Assembly: GCA_021464245.1 (NCBI GenBank)
Contig: JADCRB010000017.1
Location: 593,427-657,426, forward strand
Reading direction: 5' to 3'
Source of the DNA: Carallia brachiata
Taxonomy: Eukaryota > Streptophyta > Magnoliopsida > Malpighiales > Rhizophoraceae
Length of the DNA: 64,000 nt
Positions 48,484-61,236 of this stretch are shown in pieces (position 1 is the first letter of the stretch; each line of letters begins with the position of its first letter). The notes under the pieces are model-generated. The model worked only from the letters and a program-made list of their open reading frames with translations. It was not told the DNA's origin and did no database searches. A program made the translations under genes and the position numbers.

Positions 48484-51400
48484 TCAATTGATGAATCTTA
48501 AGTTAATGCATGGTTTTGGCCATAATAAAGCGATTGACTGAGATTCTGCTACTATCCTGGCAACATACTGAGATTCCGATATCATCCTGCGACATCTTTA
48601 ATAAAGAATTGGAAAACCATCAGAAGATTTGAAGTGGAATAAGTTGTAAGATGACAGGAGAGATTGGCGTGCTTGATACATTATGCACAAGACATAAAAA
48701 ATAAAAATAAATATAAATATAAAGGAATCAGCTAAAGAAAATGAAATGTCTAACTTACTGTGAAATCACCATTCTCATATATTTCCATCCGCAGACTAGC
48801 AGGTTTATTGCCTTTTTTTCACGAAGAGACTTCTCACGAGTTTCATAGAAGTTGAAGTCATCTAGCAACGATGTTTTTGCTGAGTAATTCTTGAATATTG
48901 TCAACATTTGCAAGCCTTGCTTGAGAAAAATCTGCAAATTGTTATGAAAGTTGTCACACCGACCCTGAAAATATTTATTAAAAAAATGTTTCCTAAATAC
49001 AAGAATAGGCACAAAGAGGGATTACAGATGTGCGAAATTTTGGCATCCAAGAAAATCGATAGAAGAGGGAAATTGCAAATCAATTGTTTCACATGAGCCA
49101 GGCCAAACAAGAGATACCAACTTCCAACAGTGAAGATGATGGTAATGCAACTTAATAATCTAGGTCGACAGTTAGCACTAAGAACATACCATGCTGATGG
49201 AAAAGGAAAGGAAATGTTTCATTCAATGCTACACCAACTTTCAGAATAGAAAACCTCGGATGATTTACATGGGTGATAACATGGGAGATACCTCTTGCGT
49301 ATCTCTGCTAGATGTTACAGGGCTGCCCTCATTGTTTTCGAGGATGATGTGCCGCAAATGACTATTGGGAACATCTTTTATTACATGCCACTGAACGGGA
49401 AAGAACCCATGCCACTTGTCAACTTGCCAAAAGTCCATGTCCTTGTCAAAGTCCACTCGCCCAACCATCTCAGCCAACCCAACAAATTGTCCGCTCCCAT
49501 TTACCTAAAGTCAAAATTATGAAGATAAATAACAAATAGAGAAAGAAGTAAAGACCCAGTAATCTAAAGAAAAAGTAGATTTAACAGTGATGAGAAAATA
49601 TGATAAACATGAGTTACAGAGGCTCTGAGCAAGACAAATAGATATATCTCCAACTCACTGAAAAAAAGAGGAATATTGGGCATTTTGTGCAAGTCTGACT
49701 TGATATGCCTTCCACATCACGGAATGCTGCATCTAGCTTCTTATTGCCATTTGGGGTACTTGACCACACATCATATTTAATACTCTTATGAATGTCATCT
49801 TCACTGTAAGATTTGATGACAAAAAATTTTGCATTTGTATATTTAATTTCAAAATCAGGTCGGTTATACTGATCTCTATGCAGTAGGACACCCAAGCCTT
49901 CCCTCTTGTCAGATAAATCAAAAGAAGCACTTTTATTTGAGGCCCTGGGGCCGCAAGTTAATTCTCTCAATGTTTCAAAATCATTATTTTTGTTGAATCT
50001 ATATCTCCTATTTATATCATTTCCATTCCATTCCGCTCCATTTGGTTGATAATTAATCGAACCACTATGCAGGAAGTGACCTTGTCTCTGACTGCTAAAT
50101 GAAGATGATTTTCCTCCAGGACAGCATCCCTTCAAAAGGCCTTCTGACAAATCAGAACCAGGTGGAGACACCTGTAACAGAGATCTCTGACATCAGCAAA
50201 GCATTCACACAAGAAGAATGCCAAACTGCATAACAGAGATTCAAAGTCAACAGTTCCTTCTGAAAAAAATTTCAACGAAGACTCCAACAAATGTAACTTT
50301 CAATAAGAAATCTCGAGGAACGTAAAGAAATGAACCTTCCCCATACCTCACAAAGTGGGAGCCTTGTGCACTAGCACGCTATTCTTTATTGAAAAAAAAA
50401 AAAGAGTGAGGATAGAGCAAATCTTCAGCATAAAATTGTAGTGAAGTTCATGCTTACATTTCAAGACAGTAAGCAACTGCAGCTTTAAGACTTATCGCAA
50501 ATTTGACCCCAAAAAAAAAAAAAAAACCACCATTCCAAGAAAACAAGACAAATGGTGCCATTATATATAGAAAATTAAACCAATTTTAACCTCATGAATA
50601 ATGTAGTAAAGCAAGATATACCTTGTTTAGAGGTGTACACGCAGAGTTGGGAACCTTGCCAGCATTTTTTCCGCCATTCTTTGAAGAGTTCAAGTTGTTT
50701 GCCTTCGCAAAGGTAGTAGATGTTGAACCATATCTTCTATTTCCAAAATCAGCATTTCCACAGGGGACATTGCTAACAAATGTAGAATCCCATGTATAGG
50801 ATAATGGGTTGTGAAGATATCCCGGGGAATAATATGATTGTTGACCAAAACTTTGCCCATCAGCAGCAACTACGGACCCAGAAGCATATGGATAGCCGGG
50901 AAAATAATAAACCAGGGAACTGTTGTCCGATTGCACAGTCTGAAGCCATTCATCAATGGAAAAGATAATTAGTTATCACTATGAAATTGTGAAAAAATAC
51001 ACAAATTATCATAGTAAACATCCTTACATATAAGACATGAGATCGAAATGTTTATTCTAATAGATAGTAAATACGGGAAGAACATACCGTACAAGAACCA
51101 TCTGCTTGAGGAAGATTATGATCATCCAGTCGCACAAATGAACCATTAGATCCTGCAAAACAGATTTGCCCTCTTGAAGATGGTTAAATGTAAATAAACC
51201 TCTATGCTTTGTTCACAAATACACAAGCGACAGATCAAACTACAAGATAAGAAATTCAAAATATTCAGCAAAGCTCTAACGGCAAATTTTCACACACAAC
51301 AGCACTACAATTGACATACACGAAGATGAAGTTTGTCAAAGATGGCAAAAAATTAAGTCAATCGCAAATTCCAAGTAAGCAACATCCTGGAAACAAATAT

Positions 51401-53751
51401 GATCTGCTCAGCCATCAGGCGGAGTTGCTAATGCTTCTAAACTGCTATCTAATACCACAAGTAGTCAACAACCAGGTTCACCAAGTCTCAAGACTAAACC
51501 TTAAGCAAACACAAGATAATATCCTCTCCACCACCAATGCTTCAAGTCCTGACATGCTTATTTTGCTTAAAAGACCACCAATAAATATTTGTTCGTGAGG
51601 ATGGCAAATTTAAAACGATCCATCCCATGAATGTCAATAATGAGTACTCCTATGGGGGGAAAAATGTCACACATAGATGACCCACAAAAAGTAAAGTGAT
51701 GGCCAATAAAATCAGTATCAATTTTCACTGATCAGGTTCCATGCCCACAATTTTATAAAATAAGAAAAATAAAGCAATAAAATCTGGCTAATATAACAAT
51801 GATGTTCATTTTTGTCTATTCGAGAAGTGGTATTGCATGGCAAATTTTGCGTTAAGTATCCCACAATCTTGGAATGAATCTATCAATGACTTGCTTAGAT
51901 GACAAGTTGATTTCCCTGCTTAAAAAACGATTCAATTCATGATGGTGAAGCACACAATTGACATTGATCAGTAAATCAACCACTTTCCATTTCTATGCAA
52001 AAACATTAGAAAGTAAAAACAGTAAAACTCTAAATTCTACTCAAATTCTGGCAACAAATAACAGAACCTGTACAAATTATTGACATTAGATTAAAGAACA
52101 CAGGACTGTCCAAGTAAGTAACCTGGGAAGCAATAACTATAACTGCTTGTAGGTGGATAAAAAACACCATGCTCTCCAACTAAATGCTCTCCAGTCTTGA
52201 CTTTGATGGTAGAGTTGGCATCCACTTCATCCTTTGTGCCAGTCTCGACAAGCGTTGAATCAGACAATATTACATCTTTTCCAAGTGCCTGAAAGATATT
52301 TTTCAGAAACATACAAAACAGCAATAAAATGACACAGATGCATGGATTAACACAGTTCCCTGTAAAGATTTGTAGAAGCATAGGCCCAACAACTTAAACG
52401 AATAACAACAGAGAAGAAGCAAGCAATATTAAAGGGGCTTTTGGACATCACATCTTACCTAAAACCTTAAGGCTTAGGTTATGGATCTTCTAACCACACT
52501 TATATATTGCTTTACTCCTCCCTTCCTTTCCAATATGGGACTTTTATATTTTATACTCCAACATTCCCCATTGCCATAATCATTAACTGGCACTTAAAGA
52601 ACAATGTCCCACATTATGTATTATCGCAAATGCCACAACAATATGCTGCAAAGAATTGGATGCTTTGCTATCATAGTAAGCTATAATATTGCACTTTATG
52701 CACTATCAGTGAGGCATACAGGATGCCACAAAAATCTAAGGTCCAAAGAATCTGATAATCACTAGCTAAATAGCAAGCAATCCAAATAAGATGCATAGAC
52801 ATGATTAACTGCTCGTCTTCTATGCATGAAGAGAGCCACTTGCAAGGATTTAAGTACACATAACGATGGCTCTATGATGCTGGTGAACAAAAGAGAGACA
52901 TCATTTCACTATCCAACATATATAAGACCTGCAACATGAAATCCGGAGACATATTCATGAAAATCCTCCTATTTCGTTTGGACTACAATTCAGCACAAGA
53001 ATTAAAGTACGGCAAGAAAAGAACAAAAGCAAAGAGAAGGCAAGTTATGGTGGAACATACCACGTTATTCTCCACTAATTCACTAGCAGGGACTGACTTT
53101 AATGCTGTAGAAATAGGCACAGCTACCACACGTGGTTAAGAAAGAACATCAAGAAAGAAAAAACATAATGGACCCAACGCAGCCAGTTAAAAAGAGGCTT
53201 CACAAAGCTTACAGATTTTCCTTTCCCTATGAAAGACTCTTTTATATTAATGACCTGCATTCTAACTCGGACCTAGAAGGAAAAGAGACAAGAAAGACTA
53301 GTGTATTTCAGCTGAAGTAAACAAAGAACTACAATATCAACTAATGATAGCCGGACATTTTTGCTCCCATCAAACACGCTTAAAATGCACCGATTTAGCA
53401 CAAAGAGAACAACTTTTTTATTCAAAAAAACAAAAAAAAAGGGGTAACCATAAATCAAAGACATAAAAAATCTTGCATGCATCAAACAAACTATTAGCTC
53501 GCTGTTGCAAAAATCAATCGGTCAAGCAGATTCAAATACTTATTCCACAAAAAATCAAACACTTTGAGTCATTTTGTACATCAATTGACAGCAATATGGC
53601 CAGTTACCTCCACTATAATCGCACAAAGGAACAAAATTTAATCCAGGACAATAAAAATCTAAAGGGGGGTTTTTTTTTTCTATGAAAAAAAAACGCAAAC
53701 AGCATTCGAATAAGAAAGTATACGTTTCTCCAGCTTGTTGTCGTGGGCCAT
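48484..53751 (-). CDS. YTH-domain m6A-reader (ECT family), C-terminus shifted
   Basis: ECT proteins bind N6-methyladenosine in cytosolic mRNA and affect transcript fate. Coding exons, in order: 53751-53724, 53104-53061, 52288-52123, 51152-51088, 50939-50622, 50171-49659, 49504-49292, 48931-48759 and a last exon from 48586 (or 48595). All junctions are GT-AG and in phase through exon 7. The N-terminal half is low complexity, Tyr/Ser/Gly/Asn-rich ([12 protein letters not shown]), as usual for the family. The YTH domain spans residues about 320-455: KYDVW (Trp343) and FWQVDKW (Trp404, Trp409) supply the three aromatic-cage residues, followed by [15 protein letters not shown]. In exon 8 an A7 run (48813-48819) replaces the A8 needed to read [15 protein letters not shown]. 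As given, the frame reads [13 protein letters not shown] instead, passes through the last exon and stops at 48484-48486 (about 540 residues). The conserved frame would stop at 48503-48505 (about 534 residues). The ATG at 53751 is the first in the exon, 17 nt after its acceptor. Confidence 0.88.
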
Positions 53752-54146
53752 TGTTGCCTGTCTAAACCCTGCGATAGAAATTGCAAGAGATGAGGAAATT
53801 TAAAAATAATAATCATAATAATAATAATAACTAAGACAGTCAAACTCAACTGTCTAACTCTCCAAAAAAAAAAAAAAAAAAAACACTCAACTGTCAAAAT
53901 GGATGGAAAAAGCCCATTTTTTTAATCCACAAAATCTTACATAAACTAATAAGAAAGTCTCACAAACAAACTTGTAAGTCTTCTCCTCCAGAAATTCTAA
54001 TTCCCAGATGTATATAAAGATTTCTATTTTCTGGAAATAACTACATCTCGTTGACAAACTATCTCCTCTCCAAAGGACACACACAAAACCCAAATCCTAA
54101 GGGGAGGAAAAAAAAAAAAGAAAAGAAAAGAAAAGAAGAGAAAAAC

Positions 54147-54260
54147 CTGGCGGAAGTTATCCCACAAGCTCCGCCAAACGAGGGTCGAAAAAATGAGTAT
54201 TCAGACGCTTTTTTCTATCAAACTCTTTTTTCTTTTCCCTCTTATTGATTGTTTATTAAT
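54147..54260 (-). other. Probable 5'-UTR exon of the YTH gene
   Basis: Read on the - strand, a GC-richer stretch ends in CCGCCAG|GTTTTT, an acceptable donor, and no ATG long frame follows. The coding exon downstream has an acceptor (TCGCAG| at 53769-53770). The 5' limit is uncertain, within a T- and A-rich segment near 54.25 kb. Confidence 0.4.
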
Positions 54261-54628
54261 AACATAAAACTTCTAAAGATAACGCTCTGTATTTTTCACA
54301 AACTATTTTACAGCGATTTTTTTTTTCTTTTGCTTTCTGTTTTTGGAAAAAGGGGTGACAGTGGTTCTAGATGGTCTAAAACAGTGAAAAATTAAAAAAC
54401 AGTGAAAAGATTTAAGTAACTTTGCCGTAAAAATCAGAATTTTTCTTAATTAATTAATTTCAGTATAATTTAAATTCGAAATATTTAACTCTTAGTGTTC
54501 TTACGAAAATGAAAATTTTCGAAGCAGACAAATTTTTTTTTCTTTTTTTTTATTTTCCTTTCTATGGTTTTTCGTTGGAGGAATATAGTAAAGAGCAGAA
54601 AAGAAATTGTTCCATAATGCACAAGAAG
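54261..54628 (-). promoter_or_regulatory. Presumed proximal promoter region of the YTH gene
   Basis: Assigned only from its position between the likely 5'-UTR exon and the hAT MITE. I saw no convincing TATA box. It is AT-rich with T runs. Confidence 0.25.
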
Positions 54629-55239
54629 TATAAGTGTCAAAACAGGTCATCAGGTCGAGTTTGAGTTGGGTCACTTTGTGTTCGGGTCACTTCGGATCGG
54701 GTTACTAATAAGTCAAGTTATCTTCGAGTCATTTTGGGTTGGGTCACTTTGGATTCGGTTCAGTTTCGGGTTAACTCACGGGTTAGTCACGTCATCAAAA
54801 ATGATGACGTGACATTTTTTATTAAAAATTTTAAAAATTTAAAAATTTTAAAAATTTTATTAAAAATTCTTAAAAATCAAAGAAAATCATATGATTGAAA
54901 AATAATTAAAGATATTTCTTTTTAAACATTCTAAAAAATTAAAATAAAATTTAAAACTGTATAAAAAATCTCAAAATATTCTAAAAAAATTTATAATTAA
55001 GATTTATATTGAAAATAGTATAATCTATACTTTTTATAATATAAAATATGGTAAATTTTTTGATTTTATTTTTTTTTCCCTTAAAAAAAAATTCAGGTCA
55101 AACGAGTCAGGTTACGGTTGGGTCGGGTTTGATCTAAAGATTTTCGAGTCATTTCAAGTTCGGGCCATTTTAAGTTAACTCATCCTTTGAGTCGAGTTCA
55201 GGTCAACCCATCAGATCAGGTCAGATTTTGACACCTCTA
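54629..55239. mobile_element. hAT-type MITE with perfect 8-bp target duplication
   Basis: ACAAGAAG at 54621-54628 is repeated exactly at 55240-55247. The ends are TATAAGTGTCAAAACAGG and, inverted, TAGAGGTGTCAAAATCTG, matching the TAGRGGTGTCAAAA style of plant hAT termini. The 611-bp element is non-coding, with GGGTCGGGTT-like words near both ends and an AT-rich centre. It lies about 0.4 kb upstream of the likely YTH 5'-UTR exon. Confidence 0.85.
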
Positions 55240-57290
55240 ACAAGAAGACTCCAATAACGGTAATAATAAGTGTTTTAAGACACAGAGAGAAGAATGAAAA
55301 AACATGGACCTGTCCTACGATGACAGATAAACAACGACCTCAAAGACACACAAACACATAAAGACACAGAAAATATGCCGGATCCGCATGACCCAAAAAC
55401 CGCTTCGTTGTAATCGAGAGGCAGCGTTCCGGGCAGAAGTGAGGGGAAGGAAAGGAGTTCTCACGTGCGAAGGGGGCGAAAGGCCTAATTAACGAACGAT
55501 CGTACGGCTGAGAGCAGTTGCCAGTTTAAAGAAGGAATATTGACCGCTGGCTGTGGAGGTTAAGAATGGTACAGCCAAGCTGGTTTTGAGATTCTTTTTG
55601 TTTTTGTTTTTTTAATGGAGTGGGGAAGGGGCAGGAGGGCCGGCTGTTGTTGTCTGGTTCTTGCCCCTTTTGGATTGCACTACAAATACAATTCTCTTTG
55701 TTTGGAATCTCAAAATGGAAACAAAACCCAATTAAACTATGCGAAGCTGAATAATAATGGATAAGAAACTACTTGGTAAGATTTTTTTTTTAGATAGTAT
55801 TAAATTAGAATTAAAATAATATATGTTATTGAATAATTAAAATTTTTTAAAAAAATAGATAAATTTTTAAATGTCATTTAATGAATTGTATAATTATTTT
55901 AATATTATATAAAATTAAGTTATGTAACGGAGTCTTAACAAATTTCTCTTGAAATTTTTTGATCCTACTCCAAACACATCAACGACTAATAATTCTAGCG
56001 TATTTATAATTTTTTTTTTCTTTAATAGAGAAAGTAGCCAATCATTAACAAGATAGTGTGTGTGCGAAAGAATTAAGGTTTAAACTTAGTATCTGGTTAA
56101 TAAAAATTACACATTTTTTATCATTCTAACTCAGTAGCAAATTCAAAATTACAGTAAACAAGAGCAAATTTATGCATTGTTAAGAAAAAATGTTTAATAA
56201 AAAATATAAATGAAAATAATAGATAGAATTAATGACATTAGTTTTTACAAATTGTTTTTATGGAAACGTCATGAAAACCTAAAATTGAACGAACAAAATT
56301 TACACCTTATGGCGATCTATATTTAGCTTATATTTTTTAAGGGAAAAATATTTTTAGATTATAACTTAAGGCATTTTAATTACAAAGAAATACTCTTATT
56401 GTTGCATTTTACATGTCCTCACAAAAATATACATATCAATAACACGTTTATTGGTCTAAGTGATTGAAACTTGGTTTCCTTTAAAAAAGTCACAGTTTGA
56501 GTCTTATTATAAAAAAAATAACCGCTGAAATAGTTTTGCGCCCTTAGTGGATCCTTTTCAACTCAAACCGAATTAATCAAAAACCCAAGGTAACTTCTAA
56601 ATCATGGTTTAAGCACAAAAAAAAAAAAACCAAAAATATACGTATCAACTAAAAATAAAAGTTTCACTTATACACTTTATAAAATTATTCGATTTGCAGA
56701 GAATTTCATAGTACCACCAACTAAAACTTATTCATATTGTGATTTCATTCCAAATTGAAAGATGAGAGCAAATCCATCAAGATTATAAATAACTCAGGCA
56801 ATATTATTTATAATAAAGTGCATAAAGTCAAGTATATATATTTCAAATCCAATAAATTTAATAAATTAACTTAGTAGGAATTTATAGAAGTTCATAACAC
56901 TTTGAACAAGGTCAAAATTACATGGATTGAGAGAAAGACCTAGAGATAAATCGAATTAACCCTTATACATATTTTTTATAAGATCGTTATACATTAACTT
57001 TGACATTTTTGGATGTCATAAGTTTTTTAAAATAAAAACATATAAAAATTTATGAGACCTACAATTAAGATAGATATGCAACAGACCTATGCATGATGTG
57101 CAAAACACTTAATTTTGTCTAACGGTAGTTTTACACTCTTCAGTCCAGTAACTTTTTCTTTTAAAAAATTGAAGTATTATCAATTTAACAATAGTTAATG
57201 CTGAGTGAGGGAAAAAAAGAATTTTTTTTTTTTTTTTTACGAGGGACAACACTTTAAAATTCATTTATGTAATAAGGAATTTTTTTTTTA
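55240..57290. other. Distal upstream region, then AT-rich intergenic DNA
   Basis: 55.3-55.6 kb is clearly less AT-rich than its surroundings and has a CACGTG G-box core at 55462-55467. It may be displaced promoter sequence of the YTH gene, separated by the MITE. Beyond 55.7 kb the DNA is AT-rich with no gene. Confidence 0.35.
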
Positions 57291-58320
57291 GTAGGGCATT
57301 TGCCCCCATTAGTAATAACGTAATTCCGTTAGTGCTCCAGTTAAGGGGGTGTTTGGGTTAACTTTTAAAATGGTGTATTTACATTTCACTTTCAAAAAGT
57401 AGGGAGATGAGTGTTTGGTTAATTTTTTTTAACTGTTATTTGATTTTTCTTATTTCCTTATATGACATCCTAAAAACAGCTGATTGAAAAATATTTTAAG
57501 GTTACTTTTTACTGCTTGTTAAGTTGTTTTTCAGTTTTTAATATTAATAATAATTTATATAGATTAAAATACCCTCAAATAATATTTATATAAATTCATA
57601 ATTTTTTTACTTACTACTTGAATATAATTTGTTAGTAGGGGCATTTGCCCCCATTAGTAATACGTAATTCCATTTGTGCTCCAGCTAAAGGGTTTTGGGT
57701 TAATTTTTAAGAGGGTATATTTGCATTTCACTTTCAAAAAGTAGGGAGATGAGTGTTTGGTTAATTTTTTTGAACTGTTATTTGATTTTTCTTATTTCCT
57801 TATATGACATCTTAAAAATAGCTGATTGAAAAGTAGTTTAAGGTTACTTTTTACTGCTTGTTAAATTGCTTTTCAGTTTTTAATATTAATAATAATTTAT
57901 ATAAATTAAAATACCCTCAAATAATATTTATATAAATTCATAATTTTTTTACTTACTACTTGAATATAATTTGTTAGTAGGGGCATTTGCCCCCATTAGT
58001 AATAACGTAATTCCGTTTGTGCTCCAGCTAAAGGGGTGTTTGGGTTAACTTTTAAGAGGGTATATTTGCATTTCACTTTCAAAAGTAGGGAGATGAGTGT
58101 TTGGTTAATTTTTTTGAACTGTTATTTGATTTTTCTTATTTTCTTATATGACATTTTAAAAACAGCTGATTGAAAAGTAGTTTAAGATTACTTTTTACTG
58201 CTTGTTAAGTTGCTTTTCAGTTTTTAATATTAATAATAATTTATATAGATTAAAATACCCTCAAATAATATTTATATAAATTCATAATTTTTTTACTTAC
58301 TACTTGAATATAATTTGTTA
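57291..58320 (+). repeat. Three tandem copies of a ~343-bp unit
   Basis: Units at 57291-57634, 57635-57976 and 57977-58320 are nearly identical, each beginning GTAGGG(G)CATTTGCCCC and ending ATAATTTGTTA. A fourth start, GTAG, follows at 58321 before the sequence diverges. Each unit holds about 54 bp of non-MITE DNA plus the first ~290 bp of the MITE described next. Confidence 0.92.
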
Positions 58321-58759
58321 GTAGTTATTAAACATCATCAATATTTATATAAATATAACACTTTTATTTTTTTATAATTCATTAATATTTTTTTACTTCA
58401 AATTTTCATTAATATTAATATTTCAAAAATATTTCAAAAATTATATTTTTTATTATCTAGTAAACATTAATATTTTTTTGAAAAAATAAAAATTAAGTGA
58501 GAAAATTCTTAATATTATTTATAAAATATTTATTCTAAAAATAAAAATTATAAAATATGAAGATAATTTTGTTAATATAATATATTATTATAAATTAAAT
58601 GTATAAATTAATCATTTATTTATTTAACAACAACAACAAGTACAAAGTTAATCAAACACTTCATTAATTTTTTTAGTAATCAACAACAAGTAACAACAAT
58701 CAGCAATCAATAGCAGCAACCAGTAACAGCAATATTAAACAGGTAAACCAAATAGGCCC
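57345..58759 (+). mobile_element. MITE, second family member, with triplicated 5' part
   Basis: Left end GGGGGTGTTTGGGTTAAC preceded by TTAA (57341-57344). The right end, read inverted, is GGGCCTATTTGGTTTAC, then CTGTTACTGGTTGCTG, like the GGCCTGTTTAGC...TACTGTTATTAATTG end of the element at 37.2 kb. The right flank is TTGG rather than TTAA. The tandem units lie inside the left half. Non-coding. Confidence 0.65.
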
Positions 58760-60870
58760 TTGGATTCTCCACCTATTTATTAATATAAGTATCCTCTTAT
58801 ATTACTAGGTAGTTGTGTTAATCGAATATATGAAAATGAGTGTGAACCTTGTTATATAATAACACTTATTACATTCATGACCATTTATCACACATTTATA
58901 ATATGTTTAATTGTAATTATACATAAAACGATTATAAACATGAAGTTAGTATAAAATAACACCTTATATCTATTTAATTAGTATGAAAGAAAAGTTTAGA
59001 GAAAACTTCTCCTTAATCTTAGGTGCTACTTGGCAATCAAACAACAATTTATTCTTTTTCATTTTTTAAAATTTAATTATTATTATCTAATCATCAAATT
59101 TAATTTCTAATTCTAACATCCATCACAAAATTCTTATTTGTAATCAAAGGAGCATTAAATAATAACAATAAGTGAACAATTAAATAAATAAATAAATAAA
59201 AACGGAAACTTTTGACCTACCATCCTTCTAATATTCCTCTCTCATTAAGAGAGCAATGAACAATTAATTAAATAATAATTCTTCTTTTTTCCCCTAACGT
59301 CCCTCTCTCTCATTATCAAATTTTTTCCCATTTTTTTTTAGGTGGTATGTGTTATACCAAAAATAATAAATAAATTAAATAAATAAAATACATCACTATC
59401 CTCATTCATTAGCTTATTAAACGTTATAATGTTTATTCCTTAATGAGTCGTAATAAATAAAAATAAAAAAATGAACTTTTTATCTAATTACGTTTCCATC
59501 TATTTATCTCCTTCTTCTTCTTCTAGCAAGATCTGAAAAATCCTTGCCAGTACCACCTCCACCAAAAGCTGCTTTTATTTATTCCAATAATCTTCCCAGC
59601 GCCACGCATTTTGCCAATCATGTACTCCGATTCCATCAATTTCCATGGAAAATTATGGATTTCATGAAAGCCATTGACCAAACAGTCTGAAAAAAGTGAC
59701 AGCCTCTGACGATATTAGTAACATTATTTGCATAATTATTAACTATTATGTTAAAATCTGAATATGTTTCGTTTTTTTTGTCTGTTTTTTTCTTCTTGGT
59801 TCCAATTCTAGCAAGAGGAAGGGAAGAGGTTAATCTCAAAGTCTTGAAGGTTTTTGATATCAAACAGCAGGTACTAAATTTTTTTGTTTTAATTTTTTTT
59901 GGTTCTTAATTGATTTTAGAATAATTGTTGTATGTACGATTTTTTCATTCTAGAATTATTGATTTTTGTTCGTTGAAAAATTTGTTTTGCATTATGATGA
60001 AATGCCTCTTCTTCTTTCGAGATCTAGAATCGAATTAATTGATCCTAATTATTAGTGAGGTTATATTTGTGGTTTTATGATATTATATTCTTTTATTTTT
60101 GAATGACATAAACGTGATATTGTTATACACGTGAGGCTCGTGACTCGATCTTTCGATTTTGAGTCATGGTGTTTGTCAAATCCAAACAGTTAAGCATTTT
60201 CATATTTTAGTAAGTGAAAAATAAATGATATAGTTGTTGGATACAATGCAAAAGTTTAGGGTACTCATGGCACTGTATCGGCAAAGATTGCACTAATTAC
60301 TAAGAAATTGTAAATTCTAACTGCTTTCCTCTTTTGCCTATTTATTTTTTATTCTACAATCTTTTTGTTGGTGTAATTTCTTATCGGTAACTTCTCCTTC
60401 TTTGTGTTTTTTTTTCTACTTTGCCCCCTTTTAGGAATAAATTAGTTCTCCTAAATACCTAAATAGTTAGATTATCTACTTATTTAATACTCATTAATTT
60501 CTAAATTAAAGTCATTTATTTTTTAAAATGTCATTATAACATAATTAATTTTTATTATGATTATTTATTTTCAATCATAATTTAATTTCCTTTAATTTTA
60601 ATTTGATTTAATTTTTTAAATTTCCATTGTAGTTAGAAGTTTATATTTAAGTTCTTAATTAATTTCAACCATAGCCGTTATTTTTTATTTTATCTCATCG
60701 GTTTGTTTTTATTATAATCATTATATCTTATTTAAATTTTTGATTGTGTTTGTTTGATGACAGATTTCTAAGAAAATTCTAACTCCACAATATTTTGAAC
60801 AATTCTCTCTACATAACACTAAATAAATATTATATATGCATAAAAAATATATATTAATTTATTTTAAATT
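58760..60870. other. AT-rich intergenic DNA
   Basis: 59.5-59.9 kb is less AT-rich and contains (CTT)n, a Pro-rich short frame (SLPVPPPPKAAFI) that ends at TGA near 59690, and a GT-ending segment near 59870 (CAGCAG|GTACTA). It could be an old first exon and intron, but no ATG-led coding frame supports a gene. Confidence 0.3.
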
Positions 60871-60879
60871 TATAAAAAA

Positions 60880-60918
60880 AAATAATCAACCCACGCAACA
60901 TGCGGGCTAATTTCTAGT
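60880..60918 (+). mobile_element. Possible Helitron 3' terminus
   Basis: CCCACGC-AACAT-GCGGG (about 60889-60905) could form an imperfect hairpin 8 nt before CTAGT (60914-60918), the layout of plant Helitron 3' ends (hairpin then CTRRT). The following base is A, not the usual T, and I did not find the 5' TC end. Confidence 0.35.
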
Positions 60919-61182
60919 ATATATATATACCTGACCTACATTAAAAAAAAATATATTGTATGTTTAGCTTTTGCCATTTCTAGATTTCTCTCCTACGAAG
61001 AGTTTTGGGACTACGGGAAGGTAAGTAAAAGGAAATAGACAAATAAAATAAAGTAAACATCTACATTACATGCCATTATTGCTAAAACCAGGATTTTTAT
61101 ATCCTTAATAGTACTCCTAACATTCTTTACTATGTGCAATGTATGATTATCATTGAAAGCTTTATGAGTTATTCCTTTTCTT

Positions 61183-61236
61183 CACACACACACACACATA
61201 AACACACACAATATATATATATATATATATATATAA
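61183..61236. repeat. (CA)n and (TA)n microsatellites
   Basis: A CA run from 61183 to about 61199, a short interruption with a second CA run, then (AT)n to about 61235. Confidence 0.85.

Noticed and set aside
49295..49522. + strand ORF of 75 codons
   Set aside because: Shadow of YTH exon 7 on the opposite strand.
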